From the NCBI GenBank assembly GCA_017163975.1, contig JAFFSR010000365.1, positions 1,240,001 through 1,304,000 of the forward strand: a stretch of DNA of 64,000 bases. The letters are read 5' to 3'. Origin of the DNA: Anastatus disparis. Taxonomy: Eukaryota > Arthropoda > Insecta > Hymenoptera > Eupelmidae. The notes beneath the pieces were generated by a model. It made no database searches. It saw only the letters and a list, made by a program, of their open reading frames with translations, and was not told the origin of the DNA. Within the stretch, counting starts at the first letter, position 1; every line of letters starts with the position of its first letter. Shown here one piece after another: positions 45,241-55,520 of the stretch. The translations under genes were made by a program, and so were the position numbers.

Positions 45241-45560
45241 ATTGATATAAAATATTTTAAGAAATAGTGCAGTAATATTTCTTTAATATTTCAGTGTTAT
45301 GTTAAAACATTTTTTCAAATACTTCATGAAATATTTTTCAAATATAACAGGAATATTTCATGACATGTTTCTTGAAAGATTTGAGAAATATTAATTTGAA
45401 ACATTTCAAGAAATAATGTAACAACTTACTTGAATATTTCAGTGTCTGATTCAAAAATTTTTTTAAATAAAACATGAAATGTTCTAGCAATATTACAGAA
45501 ATATTTCAATGAATTATTTAATATTCATAAATTTCTTTTCTAATATTTTCCAAAATATGT
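45241..45560. repeat. AATATTTC-rich palindromic border of the satellite
   Basis: Repeated GAAATATTTC, AGGAATATTTCATG and related words mirror the left border at 41,956-42,079. Together with it they could be the ends of one large element enclosing the 153-bp array. Confidence 0.45.
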
Positions 45561-45587
45561 ATTTCTTGAGATAATGAATTCGAATAA

Positions 45588-46408
45588 AAAATGAGGCAAA
45601 TATAAAATAAGAAGTTGAGTTAATTACAAAAATGATATAAAGTCTTTTTATCAATGCAATTTTGTTATTTTTATATTACTTTTTAAATTATTTTTTATTT
45701 ATGTAAAGAAGGAATAAAAAAAAAGATATCAAGAAAAAGAAGAAATTGAAAATAAACATGATGTGCTAAAAAAAATTAGGACACTCTTTTATTGATGATA
45801 AAGATAAGCAAGAATATTTTCTTACACTTATCAAAGTTTTAGTGAATCAAGCAATTGATGAATGGAATTCATCAGCTGAAGAAAGACATATATTGGATAA
45901 AATGAGAAAAGTCAGACAAAATACAGATGTAGCTAAAGAAAATCATAAACAAAACATCCATAGCAAAATTGCATCATATAATAATAATTCAAGATGTTTT
46001 ACAAAAGAAAATTAATGGTGCAGGTTATTAAAGTTTACCAATTATAAGAGTACAAGAATTTTAAGCAAAGAACGAAAAATCAGGAAAATAAATAAATTAA
46101 ATGAATTGTATCAAATATTTTTTGGTAACATTCACTAAATCAATTAAATAAATATTTTAAAACCCTTATTTATTTTAATTTAGATGGTCTGAATATACCC
46201 AAAAATTCAAATAGGTGATAAAATACTACATGATGCAGCTAGTGAAAAATATAAAGAAAATTTACAACAGGATAAAGAAGATGAAGTAAAAGAACGAAAA
46301 ATTGAAATAGATAATCTAGATACTTAGCACAAACAAGAGCAATGTATGAATAAAAAGATACACATGATTAGAGTTAAGGTAATCGCTATAAATATGCTTT
46401 AAAATAAT
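45588..46408 (+). pseudogene. TAP42/IGBP1-like pseudogene, copy 5 (5' and central exons, last exon)
   Basis: The end of the first exon (ELITKM) and an intron collinear with that of copy 1 are followed by EYFLTLIKVLVNQAIDEWNS, then RHILDKMRKVRQN, the TAP42 central helices. A decayed GAGY(P)SLP-motif exon comes next. After an intron ending in TTTAATTTAG, the last exon carries LQQDKEDEVKERKIEIDN and QEQCMNK. Stops and frameshifts are present. The copy continues into a 3' flank collinear with copy 2 (37,741-37,890) but here split by two insertions, a CCCT foldback at 46,409 and a TTAA foldback at 46,779. Confidence 0.65.
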
Positions 46409-46752
46409 CCCTACTAAAAAATCTCAGGTGAGAAATCACCTGATTTCTCAGGTGATTAATCATGCCAAAATCTTATGTGACGATTTTTTTGGTTTTTACA
46501 CGTTTCAAAGCATACTTAGTCAATTGCGAACTATTTTTGAAATTTTTTAAAAATTTGGTCTTAGAAAAAATTTTGACTCATTTTACAAAAAATTTTCTAA
46601 GTTCAATTTTTCAAAAATTTTCAAAAATAGTTCGCAATTGACTAAGCATGGTTTGAAACGTGTAAAAACCAAATAAATCATCACATGAGATTTTGGCATG
46701 ATTAATCACCTGAGAAATCAGGTGATTTCTCACCAAAGATTTTTTAGTAGGG
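46409..46752. mobile_element. CCCTACT-type foldback with CAGGTG words, 344 bp
   Basis: Starts CCCTACTAAAAAATCTCAGG and ends with AGATTTTTTAGTAGGG. The arms contain TCACCTGATTTCTCAGGTGA palindromes, then GTTTTTACACGTTTC and TTAGTCAATTGCGAACTATT, mirrored on the right. Comparison with the paralogous empty site at 37,765-37,775 (AAAATCATATCAC) indicates a 2-bp AT target duplication. Confidence 0.88.
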
Positions 46753-46778
46753 ATATCACTTTCATAATATGAACTTAA

Positions 46779-47159
46779 GAGGAGGTCACGTATCTCTATC
46801 CTTTTCTAATCAAAGAAATGATTTTTTTACAGAAACTAATAACTTTATCAAAAAATGAAGAGAAAGCCGCATCTTGTATAAAAAAAAGCGATATTTTCTT
46901 TGATAAGAAAAAATTAATTTTATCGCTTCGTTCTCAAGAAAACCTTGAAAAACCAAATTGTCCACCCTAACCTCTATGATCGAAGTTTTTCAAGGTTTTC
47001 TTGAAAACGAAGCAATAAAATTAATTCTTTCTTATCAAAGAAAATATTGCTTATTTTATTACGAGATGCGGCTTTCTCTTCATTTTTTGCTAAAGTTATT
47101 AGTTTCTGTAAAAAACTCAATTCTTTGATTAGAAAAGGACAAAGATACGTGACCTCCTC
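46779..47159. mobile_element. TTAA foldback MITE, copy 3
   Basis: 381 bp with perfect flanking TTAA at 46,775-46,778 and 47,160-47,163. The loop (CCACCCTAACCTCTA) is in the opposite orientation to copies 1 and 2. The paralogous empty site at 37,789-37,795 reads GAACTTAATAATA with a single TTAA. Confidence 0.93.
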
Positions 47160-47163
47160 TTAA

Positions 47164-47521
47164 TAATGATTATGCTTATACATTTTTAATAAAAAAATTA
47201 GTAACATGTAAAAATAATTTGTTATTAAAATTTGTAGTATATTTAAAAAAAAATAACTATAAGAATATTGCCACATATAATGTATTAAGTAAAAATATAT
47301 TAAAATTCAGAATTTGGGAATTTTTTCAACCAGACAATTATAAGCATATTGTAAAAATAAGTCATTTTTTAAATGAAAGTGCAATTTGATTTACAAAATC
47401 AACAAATAAGAACAATGAGAAGGCTTAATGAACCAGATTTAACAAATTAACCATATCATTCAATAAGAATCAAAATGCATAATAAGCATTGCTTCATCAA
47501 TTGACATCGATTTCAAATTCA

Positions 47522-47582
<61 letters not shown>

Positions 47583-48561
47583 TAATTATATAAATTTAAA
47601 TGTTAATAATAAATAGTAAAAAATCAAATATTACCAATAAGAAATCCAGAAAAAAATTGTTTATAATAGCATTTATTATAGAAATAACCAAAAACACAAC
47701 ACCTTAAAAAGAAAATATAAATATTTAAATAAAAATATAAAACAATATGAAACGTAATAATTACTAATAAAAAATTTGATATATACCTTTTTTTATATAA
47801 CTTTAAATATAATTTTCAATTTTATTTAAAATTATTGCTTTAACTTTAAAAAGCGATAACTGAACAGAACCTTTAAAATTAGAAATGTCTTATGGAAAAA
47901 TCTTTTTTATCAATAAAAAAATTAATGTACTGTATTCAATTAATGAAAAATGAATTTCTTTTGTTTTGTTAATAAAGCAGATTTCTACTTCTTTAACGGC
48001 CACTAAATGATTTTTATTCTAATGCGTTATTTATTAAAAACTTCCTGTATGTTTTTATTATGTATGAATGCGCGTTATATATTTAGCGCTTCTTCAAACA
48101 GGATCTTCTCTGATAGTCGCAGAACAAATATCATAAAAACAAATTAAATTAGATACGAAATACTAACTTTTTATTTTTTTTTAATTAATGATTAGGAAAA
48201 AATTTAAACGGAAACTGAAAGGATTTTCAAAAAACTAATATTCATTATAGACGTTTTTTCTGTTACGAGACTTTTCAATAAAGTTACAAGGGATCGTAAA
48301 CATTGTTAAGCATGTAAGCAATCAAATTCGAATCAAAATTATTCAAATAATTCAATTAATTTTTTTCTAGTACTGTGTGCGCTAAATCCGCTTGAAGCGC
48401 TCCCTGTTCTGAGTCCTATGTTACATTTTCCGGCAGGGTATAGTTGACGATTTTTGTGAATTTTGTGCACGTATTTCACGTTGGTGAAGCATATAAGTGT
48501 GGCGGCTTGCATGCGCGTATATGGACTAATGTCATAAGAGATACTGTGAACGATGAATCAG
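47164..48561. other. AT-rich flank with a (TA)n microsatellite
   Basis: 47,164-47,235 is the continuation of the TAP42 copy 5 flank. A run of about 25 TA dinucleotides lies at 47,527-47,577. The segment AGTCCTATGTTACATTTTCCGG at 48,412-48,433 resembles one arm of the hairpin at 51,051. No gene recognised. Confidence 0.55.
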
Positions 48562-49864
48562 CCCTGTTGAAAAAATCCATCTGGATTTCCACGTGGATTG
48601 CTCATGTGGAAATCAACGTGGATTTCACATAAATTTCATGTGGATTCGCATAGGAATCCACGCGGATTATCCACGTGGATTTCCACGTAAAAAAATCCAT
48701 GTGGATTTTATGAAAGCTATGTTGATTTTATAAAACCCTTGTGGACTGTTGAAGAATCCATATGGATTTTATGAAATCCATGTGGATTTTCAAGGAACCC
48801 ACATGGATTTTATAAAATCTGTGATAATTTTATGTACTTCTTGTGGATTTTTAGGTAATCTACGTAGATTTTTTACTTGGATATCCACGTGGATTTAAAT
48901 GAGAATCCACGTGGAAATCCACATAGACGCTTGAAATAGGAAATAACTCGATATTTATTTCGCATTCAAAGTAAAAACCAAAAACGAGGTAAACCTCGTA
49001 ATTTTAACTCTTTGAAGATCAGAGAGCTTCTATGATTTAACTAAGAGTATTTTGGTCTTATATATCTGCGACTTCGAAATTCATATGATGGATCACAAAA
49101 CTTAGAGAAACGCCACCTTGTGACTTACTGTCGAATTGATGATTGATTACGTCGATTCTATTTTGAATCTATAGGTGGCGTTTTCCTAAGTTTTGTGATC
49201 TCTGATACAAATTTCAAAGACGCAGATATATAAGGCCAGAATACTCTCAGTTCGTAGAAGCTCTTTGATCTTCAAACAGCTGAAACTACGAGGTTTACCT
49301 TGTTTTTGGTTTTTACTTTGAACGCGAAATAAATATTGAGTTATTTCCTATTCAAAATATCCATGTGGATTTCCACGTAGACTTTCATTTAAATCCACGT
49401 AGATATCCAAGTAAAAAATCTACATAGATTACCTAAAAATCCACATGGATTTCTAAATATCCACATAGATTTCTAAATATCCACATGGATTTCCAAAGAT
49501 CTATATGGATTTCTAAATATCCACATGGATTTCTAAATATCCACATGGACTTCACAAAACCCATATGGATTTTTTTTAAATCCACGAAAAGTACATAAAA
49601 TTAACACAGATTTTATAAAATTCATGCGGGTTCCTTGGAAGTCCACATAGATTTCATATAATCCATATGGATTCTGTGACAGTCCACGAGGGCTTCATAA
49701 AATCAACATGGCTTTCATAAAATCCACATGGATTTTTTACGTGGGAATCCACGTGGGTAATTCGCGTGGATTCCTATGCAAATCCACATGGAATCCATGT
49801 AAGACCCACGTGGATTTCCACATGGGTAATCCACGTGGAAATCCAGGTGGATTTTTCAGTAGAG
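48562..49864. mobile_element. CCCTGTT-type foldback with CCACGTGG arms and a shared core, 1.3 kb
   Basis: Starts CCCTGTTGAAAAAATCC and ends GGATTTTTCAGTAGAG. Both arms (48,562-48,945 and 49,346-49,864) are arrays of about 20-30-bp words of the form CCANNTGGATTT, mostly CCACGTGG, CCACATGG and CCATATGG. The centre (48,946-49,345) is an inverted-repeat core related to the one at 41,566-41,955. Left and right flanks both carry AG, a possible 2-bp duplication. No coding content; the frames that cross it are repeat translations. Confidence 0.85.
48946..49345. repeat. Core foldback, copy B
   Basis: Arms contain AACGAGGTAAACCTCGTA, TTAACTCTTTGAAGATCAGAG, TATATATCTGCGACTTCGAAA and GGATCACAAAACTTAG, mirrored on the right around about 49,150. 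It corresponds segment by segment to copy A, with its own outer AAATAACTCGATATTTATTT stretch. Confidence 0.85.
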
Positions 49865-49960
49865 AGTTGCTTTACGTTCGGCTTATTCTTGTATATATAT
49901 GTGTGTGTGTGTTTCTAAATAGCTAGCAACTTTTTTAATTTGTGTATATTGTATTAATAA

Positions 49961-50880
49961 TTGAAGCGTCTCACAACACACGTGGCTAAGTCACAACTAA
50001 CGCATTTTGAGAAAAGTGCAAAAAACCTCTATCTTTTGAATGATTATAAATCGCTTGTTAACCAATATACTATTGAATTTACTGATAAAAAATAAGATTT
50101 TTGCACATGTTTCGAAAAATCTAAATTGATTTTTTAGAGAGAAAAATAATTTTTTAATATGGACTTAGCTAACTTTGATGCGACTATGGACTTGGCTAGT
50201 TTTGAAAAAAAAAATTGAAGGACTTGACTAATTTTGATGCGAAATCGGGACTCAGTTATTTTTTATTCAAAAATGTTATCCGGACTTAGCAGTTTTAGAT
50301 TTGCAATTTATAGATTTATCAAATTATATAACATAATGTCGAAGCGGCTCACAACAAAAATGGCTAAGTCCATTTTTTTCGAAAATTGAATTATAAAGTC
50401 ATTCATATTTTTTATCCCATTTTCTACTATATTAAATTATAAAATTATAAAAAAGTCTATATTTTTCCATTTTGATTTTAATCAATCGTACATTAGAGCA
50501 GGTGAAAAGTTAACGAGCGACTGAGGGCTTTGTATTGTAATGGATTCGCAAGGTATTTATATGATGAAACTTAAGCTTTTATTTTTGGAAGTTCGCTGAA
50601 CATTATCAACAAACATAGACGTACACTCATAAATACGCGTTTATTATTTATTTTAATAATTTACATAGTATATTATTATTTCATGTGATTACGAGTGTGT
50701 GTTTGTGAGCGTATTATGTGTAAGTGTAAGTATATGCGTGTGTATATTCATAAAAATACACATATACTTTATTCTTAAAATTAAAATTGGACTTGACCAT
50801 TTTTGATAAGCAAGTTCAATGGACTTGGCGCAATTTTTGAAAAAAATGGACTTAGTCATTTTTGTGGTGAGACGCTTCAA
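49961..50880. mobile_element. Foldback-like element with TTGAAGCGTCTCAC ends, 0.92 kb
   Basis: The left end TTGAAGCGTCTCACAACA and right end TGTGGTGAGACGCTTCAA are inverted repeats. An internal partial copy of the end lies at 50,338-50,375 (GTCGAAGCGGCTCACAACA). GGACTTAG/GGACTTGGC words recur through the interior. A short minus-strand frame at 50,689 is a repeat translation. No transposase is visible, so this is a non-autonomous element. Confidence 0.7.
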
Positions 50881-51050
50881 TTATTTAATACAATTTCACG
50901 TTCTAAGTATATTTTTGAAATTATTCGGTTTTTTTTTCGATTTATCATTTGGGCAATGCCTAGTTTCACTGATACATAGATTTCGTTTTCTTATTTAAAT
51001 TATCATTCGTGGAGTGCGTAGCTTTTGTTAAGTATTGCTTTTTAAGGGTA

Positions 51051-51161
51051 TAGAAAATAGTGTTTGATACGCGTGTCCTATGTGCCATTTTCCGGCACGG
51101 CATAAACCTCGGCGTGCCAGAAAATGACTCATAGGACTCTTGTATCGAAAAATACTATTTT
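51051..51161. repeat. Long hairpin around a GGCACG stem
   Basis: GAAAATAGTGTTTGATAC, GTCCTATG and CATTTTCCGGCACG pair with CGTGCCAGAAAATG, CATAGGAC and GTATCGAAAAATACTATTTT across a loop of about 13 bases. It could form a stem of nearly 50 bp. Related sequence lies at 48,412-48,433. Confidence 0.8.
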
Positions 51162-51169
51162 CAAATTTC

Positions 51170-52880
51170 TTCAAAAAACAAAAATTTATTTCTAGGAAAA
51201 TGATAATATATGTAATAATGTGTCAAACGTAATTATTAATAAAATGTTCATTTTTGAAGTTTCAATTGTTTATAACTTTATTAAAAAGCATCAGAACAAA
51301 AAAAATCATCAGAGTTGAATTTTTAATTTTTTGAAATTTTCTTCGTTTTTGTTTGACTTTTTTTAGTAATTATTAAAAAATATACAATTAGAAAAATTTT
51401 TTTAATTTGAAATTTTTACAAATTTTAAAAGAGAATATAAATAGAATAAAATTTTATTCACTTTAATTTACTATTTTTGATTTTTTTTGTGTGTCAAGTA
51501 GTACCAGAGATAATACTATTTCAGTGGGCGCTTTTCATATAAATTTTTTCTTATGAACTTTTGACGGTAGACTGAGGTTAGTTGTCAGTAGGGGAACGTA
51601 GGCAAATCGCGAATAAATTTACAAATAAAAGCCATGTCGTCACGCTGCTTAGATGTAAAGTGTAGAATAGTCTTACGAATATTTTCCATCTTTGATCAAT
51701 TGAAATTGCTGGTAGATATACTGAAAAGCTAAATTCTAATATTTTAACATGCTTACAGTAAAATTAATAAATCTTAAATGATTTATATTTAGTGCTCAAT
51801 TCAAAGTTTCAAGAAAAACATCGATTAAATTATAGTTTAGAACTGCAATTATAATTCACATACGCACTGTGCATTCTTTTAATATTTCTAAAAAACTATG
51901 AATAAAAATATTAATTATATTCTTGGCTATTATTGAGTTAAGTTTTAAATTTGCATAAAAAAGATTATTATAATATGCAATTCCTATATTGAATATAATG
52001 ATTATCATATTCTACTATAAGTTTTTATATATACTATGATTATTTTAAATATTTAGTTAAATTTTCAACTATTTTGATTTCTGTTACTGTTTTTTACATT
52101 GATCAAATTAAGCTTTTTATATTTACAATATATTATAATGTACAAATATAATAAAAATAATAAATTTTGTTGAAATCAATGAAAATGCTTATTTTTTAAC
52201 GTCATAATTTTGATTATTGATTAATAGTTTATTTGCCGACTCCAAAATTTGTTACTTATTTCAAGTAATTGACTCTTGTAGTATATGTGTATGATACTCA
52301 TTTTACTTCATGAAATAGTTAAGAGTTCTTTATGTTTTTAACCTATAATTTGACAATATTATAAAGATATGTAATTGTCATTAGTAATAATCGATTTACC
52401 ATATTTTTTTATAATAGTAAAGATTTTTGTTAATTACGTAAATTTTTGTTTCCCATTTTTTCATAACATGATAAGATATAACTTTATGAATTTTGAAAAT
52501 AAATTATTTTGCATAACTTTAGCTAAATAATTTGCAAATGTATTTAGGAAGCTTTATCTTAACTCAGAACTCGCACTCATCTACTTCATGAGTTACAAAT
52601 TTGTAGTGGTAAACATATATATTTTTTATAAAGTTTTTTTTATCAAGTCATTAAAAAATGTTAATCAATTAATTGTTTTTATATTTATCATCATTATATG
52701 CTAATTATTTAAACAATTGCTGCATGATTCTAAGTAGTTTAGTAAGTTGCAAATATATTTAGGGGGCCTTCTCTTTACCCAGAACTACCATTATTCTACT
52801 TCATGAGTTGATAATTTGTTGTGCGTATACATATTTATTTAATATAAAATATATTTTTAGACAAAGCGTGACGGAAAATT
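51170..52880. other. AT-rich sequence, nothing recognised
   Basis: Two similar stretches carry CTTTA(C/A)C...CAGAACT...CTACTTCATGAGTT (about 52,550-52,620 and 52,770-52,830), an old duplication about 215 bp apart. No ORF of note. Confidence 0.5.
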
Positions 52881-52909
52881 GTTCATTCTATGAGAAGCAA
52901 GACTGTCAC

Positions 52910-53358
52910 TTAACCAAAAGAAGTATTAACTTTTGTCTTCCCGTCCCCACGACTGCCACACCTGGTTTTTTTATTTAATTTTTGATTATTTGTTTCGTGG
53001 AATCCAAGTTTTAATTCCTTATACTTAGGGCAACCTTTGTAACTAGCAGGATGTCCATAATTTTGATATCTAACGCAACACAATTTAGCTTGATCTATTT
53101 TTTGTTCATTAAGTATCGAGCGATTTCCTGGCTCGTGTTGATTAGAATACTTTACACATTTAAAATCAAGATTACAATTTTTTGCCGTATGGCCGGCCCT
53201 TTGACATCTAGCACATACAATAGGTTCTTTTTTCTTTAAGCGTTCCCAGGCAATTACTTGATGCAAGAATAATTTAATATTAGTTAAGGCGCTGATGTCA
53301 CTTTCAGGAGAAAGTTGAATCATAAAAAAAAGCATTTTCTTTTTCTGTTCATGTAAGT
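52910..53358 (-). pseudogene. LINE ORF1 fragment, Gag-like with CCHC zinc knuckle
   Basis: A minus-strand frame with an intact zinc knuckle CARCQRAGHTAKNC (C-x2-C-x4-H-x4-C). Two further decayed knuckles follow (CVKYSNQH and CCVRYQNYGH, each with Tyr for a Cys) and then GCPKYKELK. This is the C-terminal part of the Gag-like ORF1 typical of Jockey/I-group LINEs, which coats element RNA. The frame upstream of about 53,358 is only the translation of the poly(A) tail of the neighbouring LINE. A fragment homologous to its end recurs at 56,420-56,475. It lies 3' of an ORF2 in the same orientation, so it belongs to a different insertion. Confidence 0.75.
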
Positions 53359-53359
53359 T

Positions 53360-55520
53360 TTTTTTTTTTTTTATTTGTTTATTTAATGTCGCATGCCTCC
53401 TAAGAGTATTAGCGACCACAGATGTTACATTGTCAGTTACATTGTCAAAAAATACAGATTTTATGATTATACATTAAACATTATAAGAATTATATACATT
53501 GTTTATATTAACTTGAATATTTGTGTGTTCTTCAAAAACTGTAGTGTTCTATTGCAGTTGTGCTTTGTGTTTAGCCAGTTTTCTATTTCAGTGATGTTGT
53601 GTGTCTGTTGTCTAAAGTTTTTGTATTTATCGCAAGATGTTAAAATGTGTTCTACTGTGTTTTTGTAGTTGCATGTGTCATACAATGGTTCTTCTTCTTT
53701 CTTCATGAGATAGCTGTGGGTGAGGTTGGTATGCCCGATCCTGAGCCTACACAGCACCACTTGCTCCTTCCTGCTAAAGTTTAGGGTTGGGTTCTCACTG
53801 AAGAATTCTGGTCTTGATCTTAGTATTTTTTGGCTGGCTATGCTCTTCCATTTATGCTGCCAGTTGATGTTGTTGAGTTTTTTATACTGGCGTCTGAGGT
53901 CACTATGGCTGACTGTTGTATTTGCGTATGTTTTGGAACAGGCTGCTTTTTTTGCTTCTGCTTCAACGAGTTTTTGCTCTGTTATGTCCATGCCTTAGGG
54001 TGCCCATAGAAACTTAACTAATTTGTTGGAGGTTTTTTGTAATGTGTGAATTTTTTTTTTATCATGTTGATAAGGTGTGCATCATTTTCGTTGTTGTTGA
54101 GATCCTTGTATATCCTGAGTGAGTTGTATATTATTAAAGATTGGCTATGCGGGCTTGTGTTAATTCGTTCGAGAGCGTCGAGTATCGAGATTATCGCTGT
54201 TGTGTAGTATGAACTGTATTTGTGCGGTTTTATTCGTTTTGTATAATTGTTTGTATCTACTATTGCTGCTCCCCTTCTATCCTGTAGTTGGTGCACGCTG
54301 GTGAAAATTAAGTTGGCATCTTTATATTTGGAGTGGATTATGTGTCTGAACAGATTTGTAGTTGTTTTAATGCATTTAGATTCTCGAAAGGTGTGTACTA
54401 TACTAGAATTGTTGAAATCATATTTAGTATTCCAGGGCGGTAAACTTAGCTTAGTAAAGGAGAAGACTTTAGGTATGCTGGCGTTGATTTCATTTAATAT
54501 GTTGCTGATTTTGCCACTGATGGTTTGGCTTAATGTTTCGACATTGCAGTTCTGAATGATGTTGAAGTTGGGGTTGCTCGGGTTGCACGCTAGTGAAGCA
54601 GTATAGTTTAGCAGCATTTGTCTTCTTCTGGTTTCTAGTGGTGGTAGATTAGCTTCAGCTAAAACGCTGAGAGTGGGACTGCTTTTAAATGCACCAGTAA
54701 CAATTCTTGCACCCATATTATTAACTGGTTCGAGTAAGTTGAGCATATGAGGTTTGGCTTGCCCGTAAATAATACATGCGTAGTCTATTTTGCTACGAAT
54801 TAAAGCTATGTATGACAGCCTGAGAATCTCCTGCTCTGCTCCCCAACTTCTTCCTGCTATGGTTTTTATGATGTTCATGCGAGCGTAGCAGTCGGCCTTG
54901 AGCTGTTTGATAAATGGCACCCAGGTAAGCTTTTTGTCGAACAGTAGGCCTAATATTTTGATTTGATCGTAATTTTTAAGTGTTTTATTGTTTAGTTTAA
55001 GAACTGGTGTATCGAGGGATTCGTGTTTTTCAAATAAAATAATTGTAGACTTATCAGCTGAGAATTTGAGCCCGTTGTTGTTGGCGAAAAGCTCGATGTC
55101 GTTCAATGTTTTTTGCATGCGTTTTGTGCTGGTTTCGATGTCTTTACCTGCTATGCCGAAATTCAGGTCATCTGCATACATGGTGCAAGTGATTGGCTTT
55201 TTGAGATTTTTGAATATATCATTGATAGTAATTATGAAGAGCCTCACGCTGATGGGTAATCCCTGAGGGACTCCGTTGTCAATTTCCTGTTTATTAGATA
55301 AGATTCCGTTGATAAGTACTTGTGTAGATCTGTTAGATAAAAAATTGTAGATGAAACGGAGCATGTTCCCTTTAATTCCGATATCTTCTAAAGCTTTTAG
55401 GATGCGATGTCTCCATAGCATGTCGTAGCATTTTTCGATGTCAACACTGGCCATTAAGAAGTGCATGTTATTTATGAAAGTGTTGGTTATTGAGGACTCT
55501 AAGGTCTCAATAAACTATAT
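53360..55520 (-). mobile_element. 5'-truncated I/Jockey-group LINE with poly(A) tail
   Basis: ORF2 from the middle of the RT through RNase H and the terminal zinc knuckle, then a poly(A) tail seen as T15 at 53,359-53,375 on the plus strand. The 5' end is lost within the RT near 55,520, as usual for incomplete target-primed reverse transcription. It abuts the ORF1 fragment at 52,910-53,358. Confidence 0.8.
53503..55466 (-). pseudogene. LINE ORF2: partial RT, RNase H, zinc knuckle
   Basis: The first open part (55,466-54,018) starts within the RT palm: SVDIEKCYD, NGVPQGLPIS, MYADDLNF. It continues through the C-terminal RT region (RSKIDYACIIYGQAKPHM) into an RNase H-like stretch (SLIIYNSLRIYKDL ... 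KKKFTHY). A frameshift and stop near 54,010 interrupt the W-P-S-H-like RNase H end (FLWAP, stop, GMDITEQKLVEAEAKKA). The second part (53,991-53,503) ends with RLRIGHTNLTHSYLM and the knuckle C-x2-C-x7-H-x4-C variant (DTCNYKNTVEHILTSC). RNase H presence favours the I group over Jockey. Non-functional because of truncation and frameshift. Confidence 0.82.

Noticed and set aside
48562..49926. Plus-strand frames at 48,444 and 49,708 with WIST/HVDFH-like repeats
   Set aside because: Translations of the CCACGTGG foldback arms.
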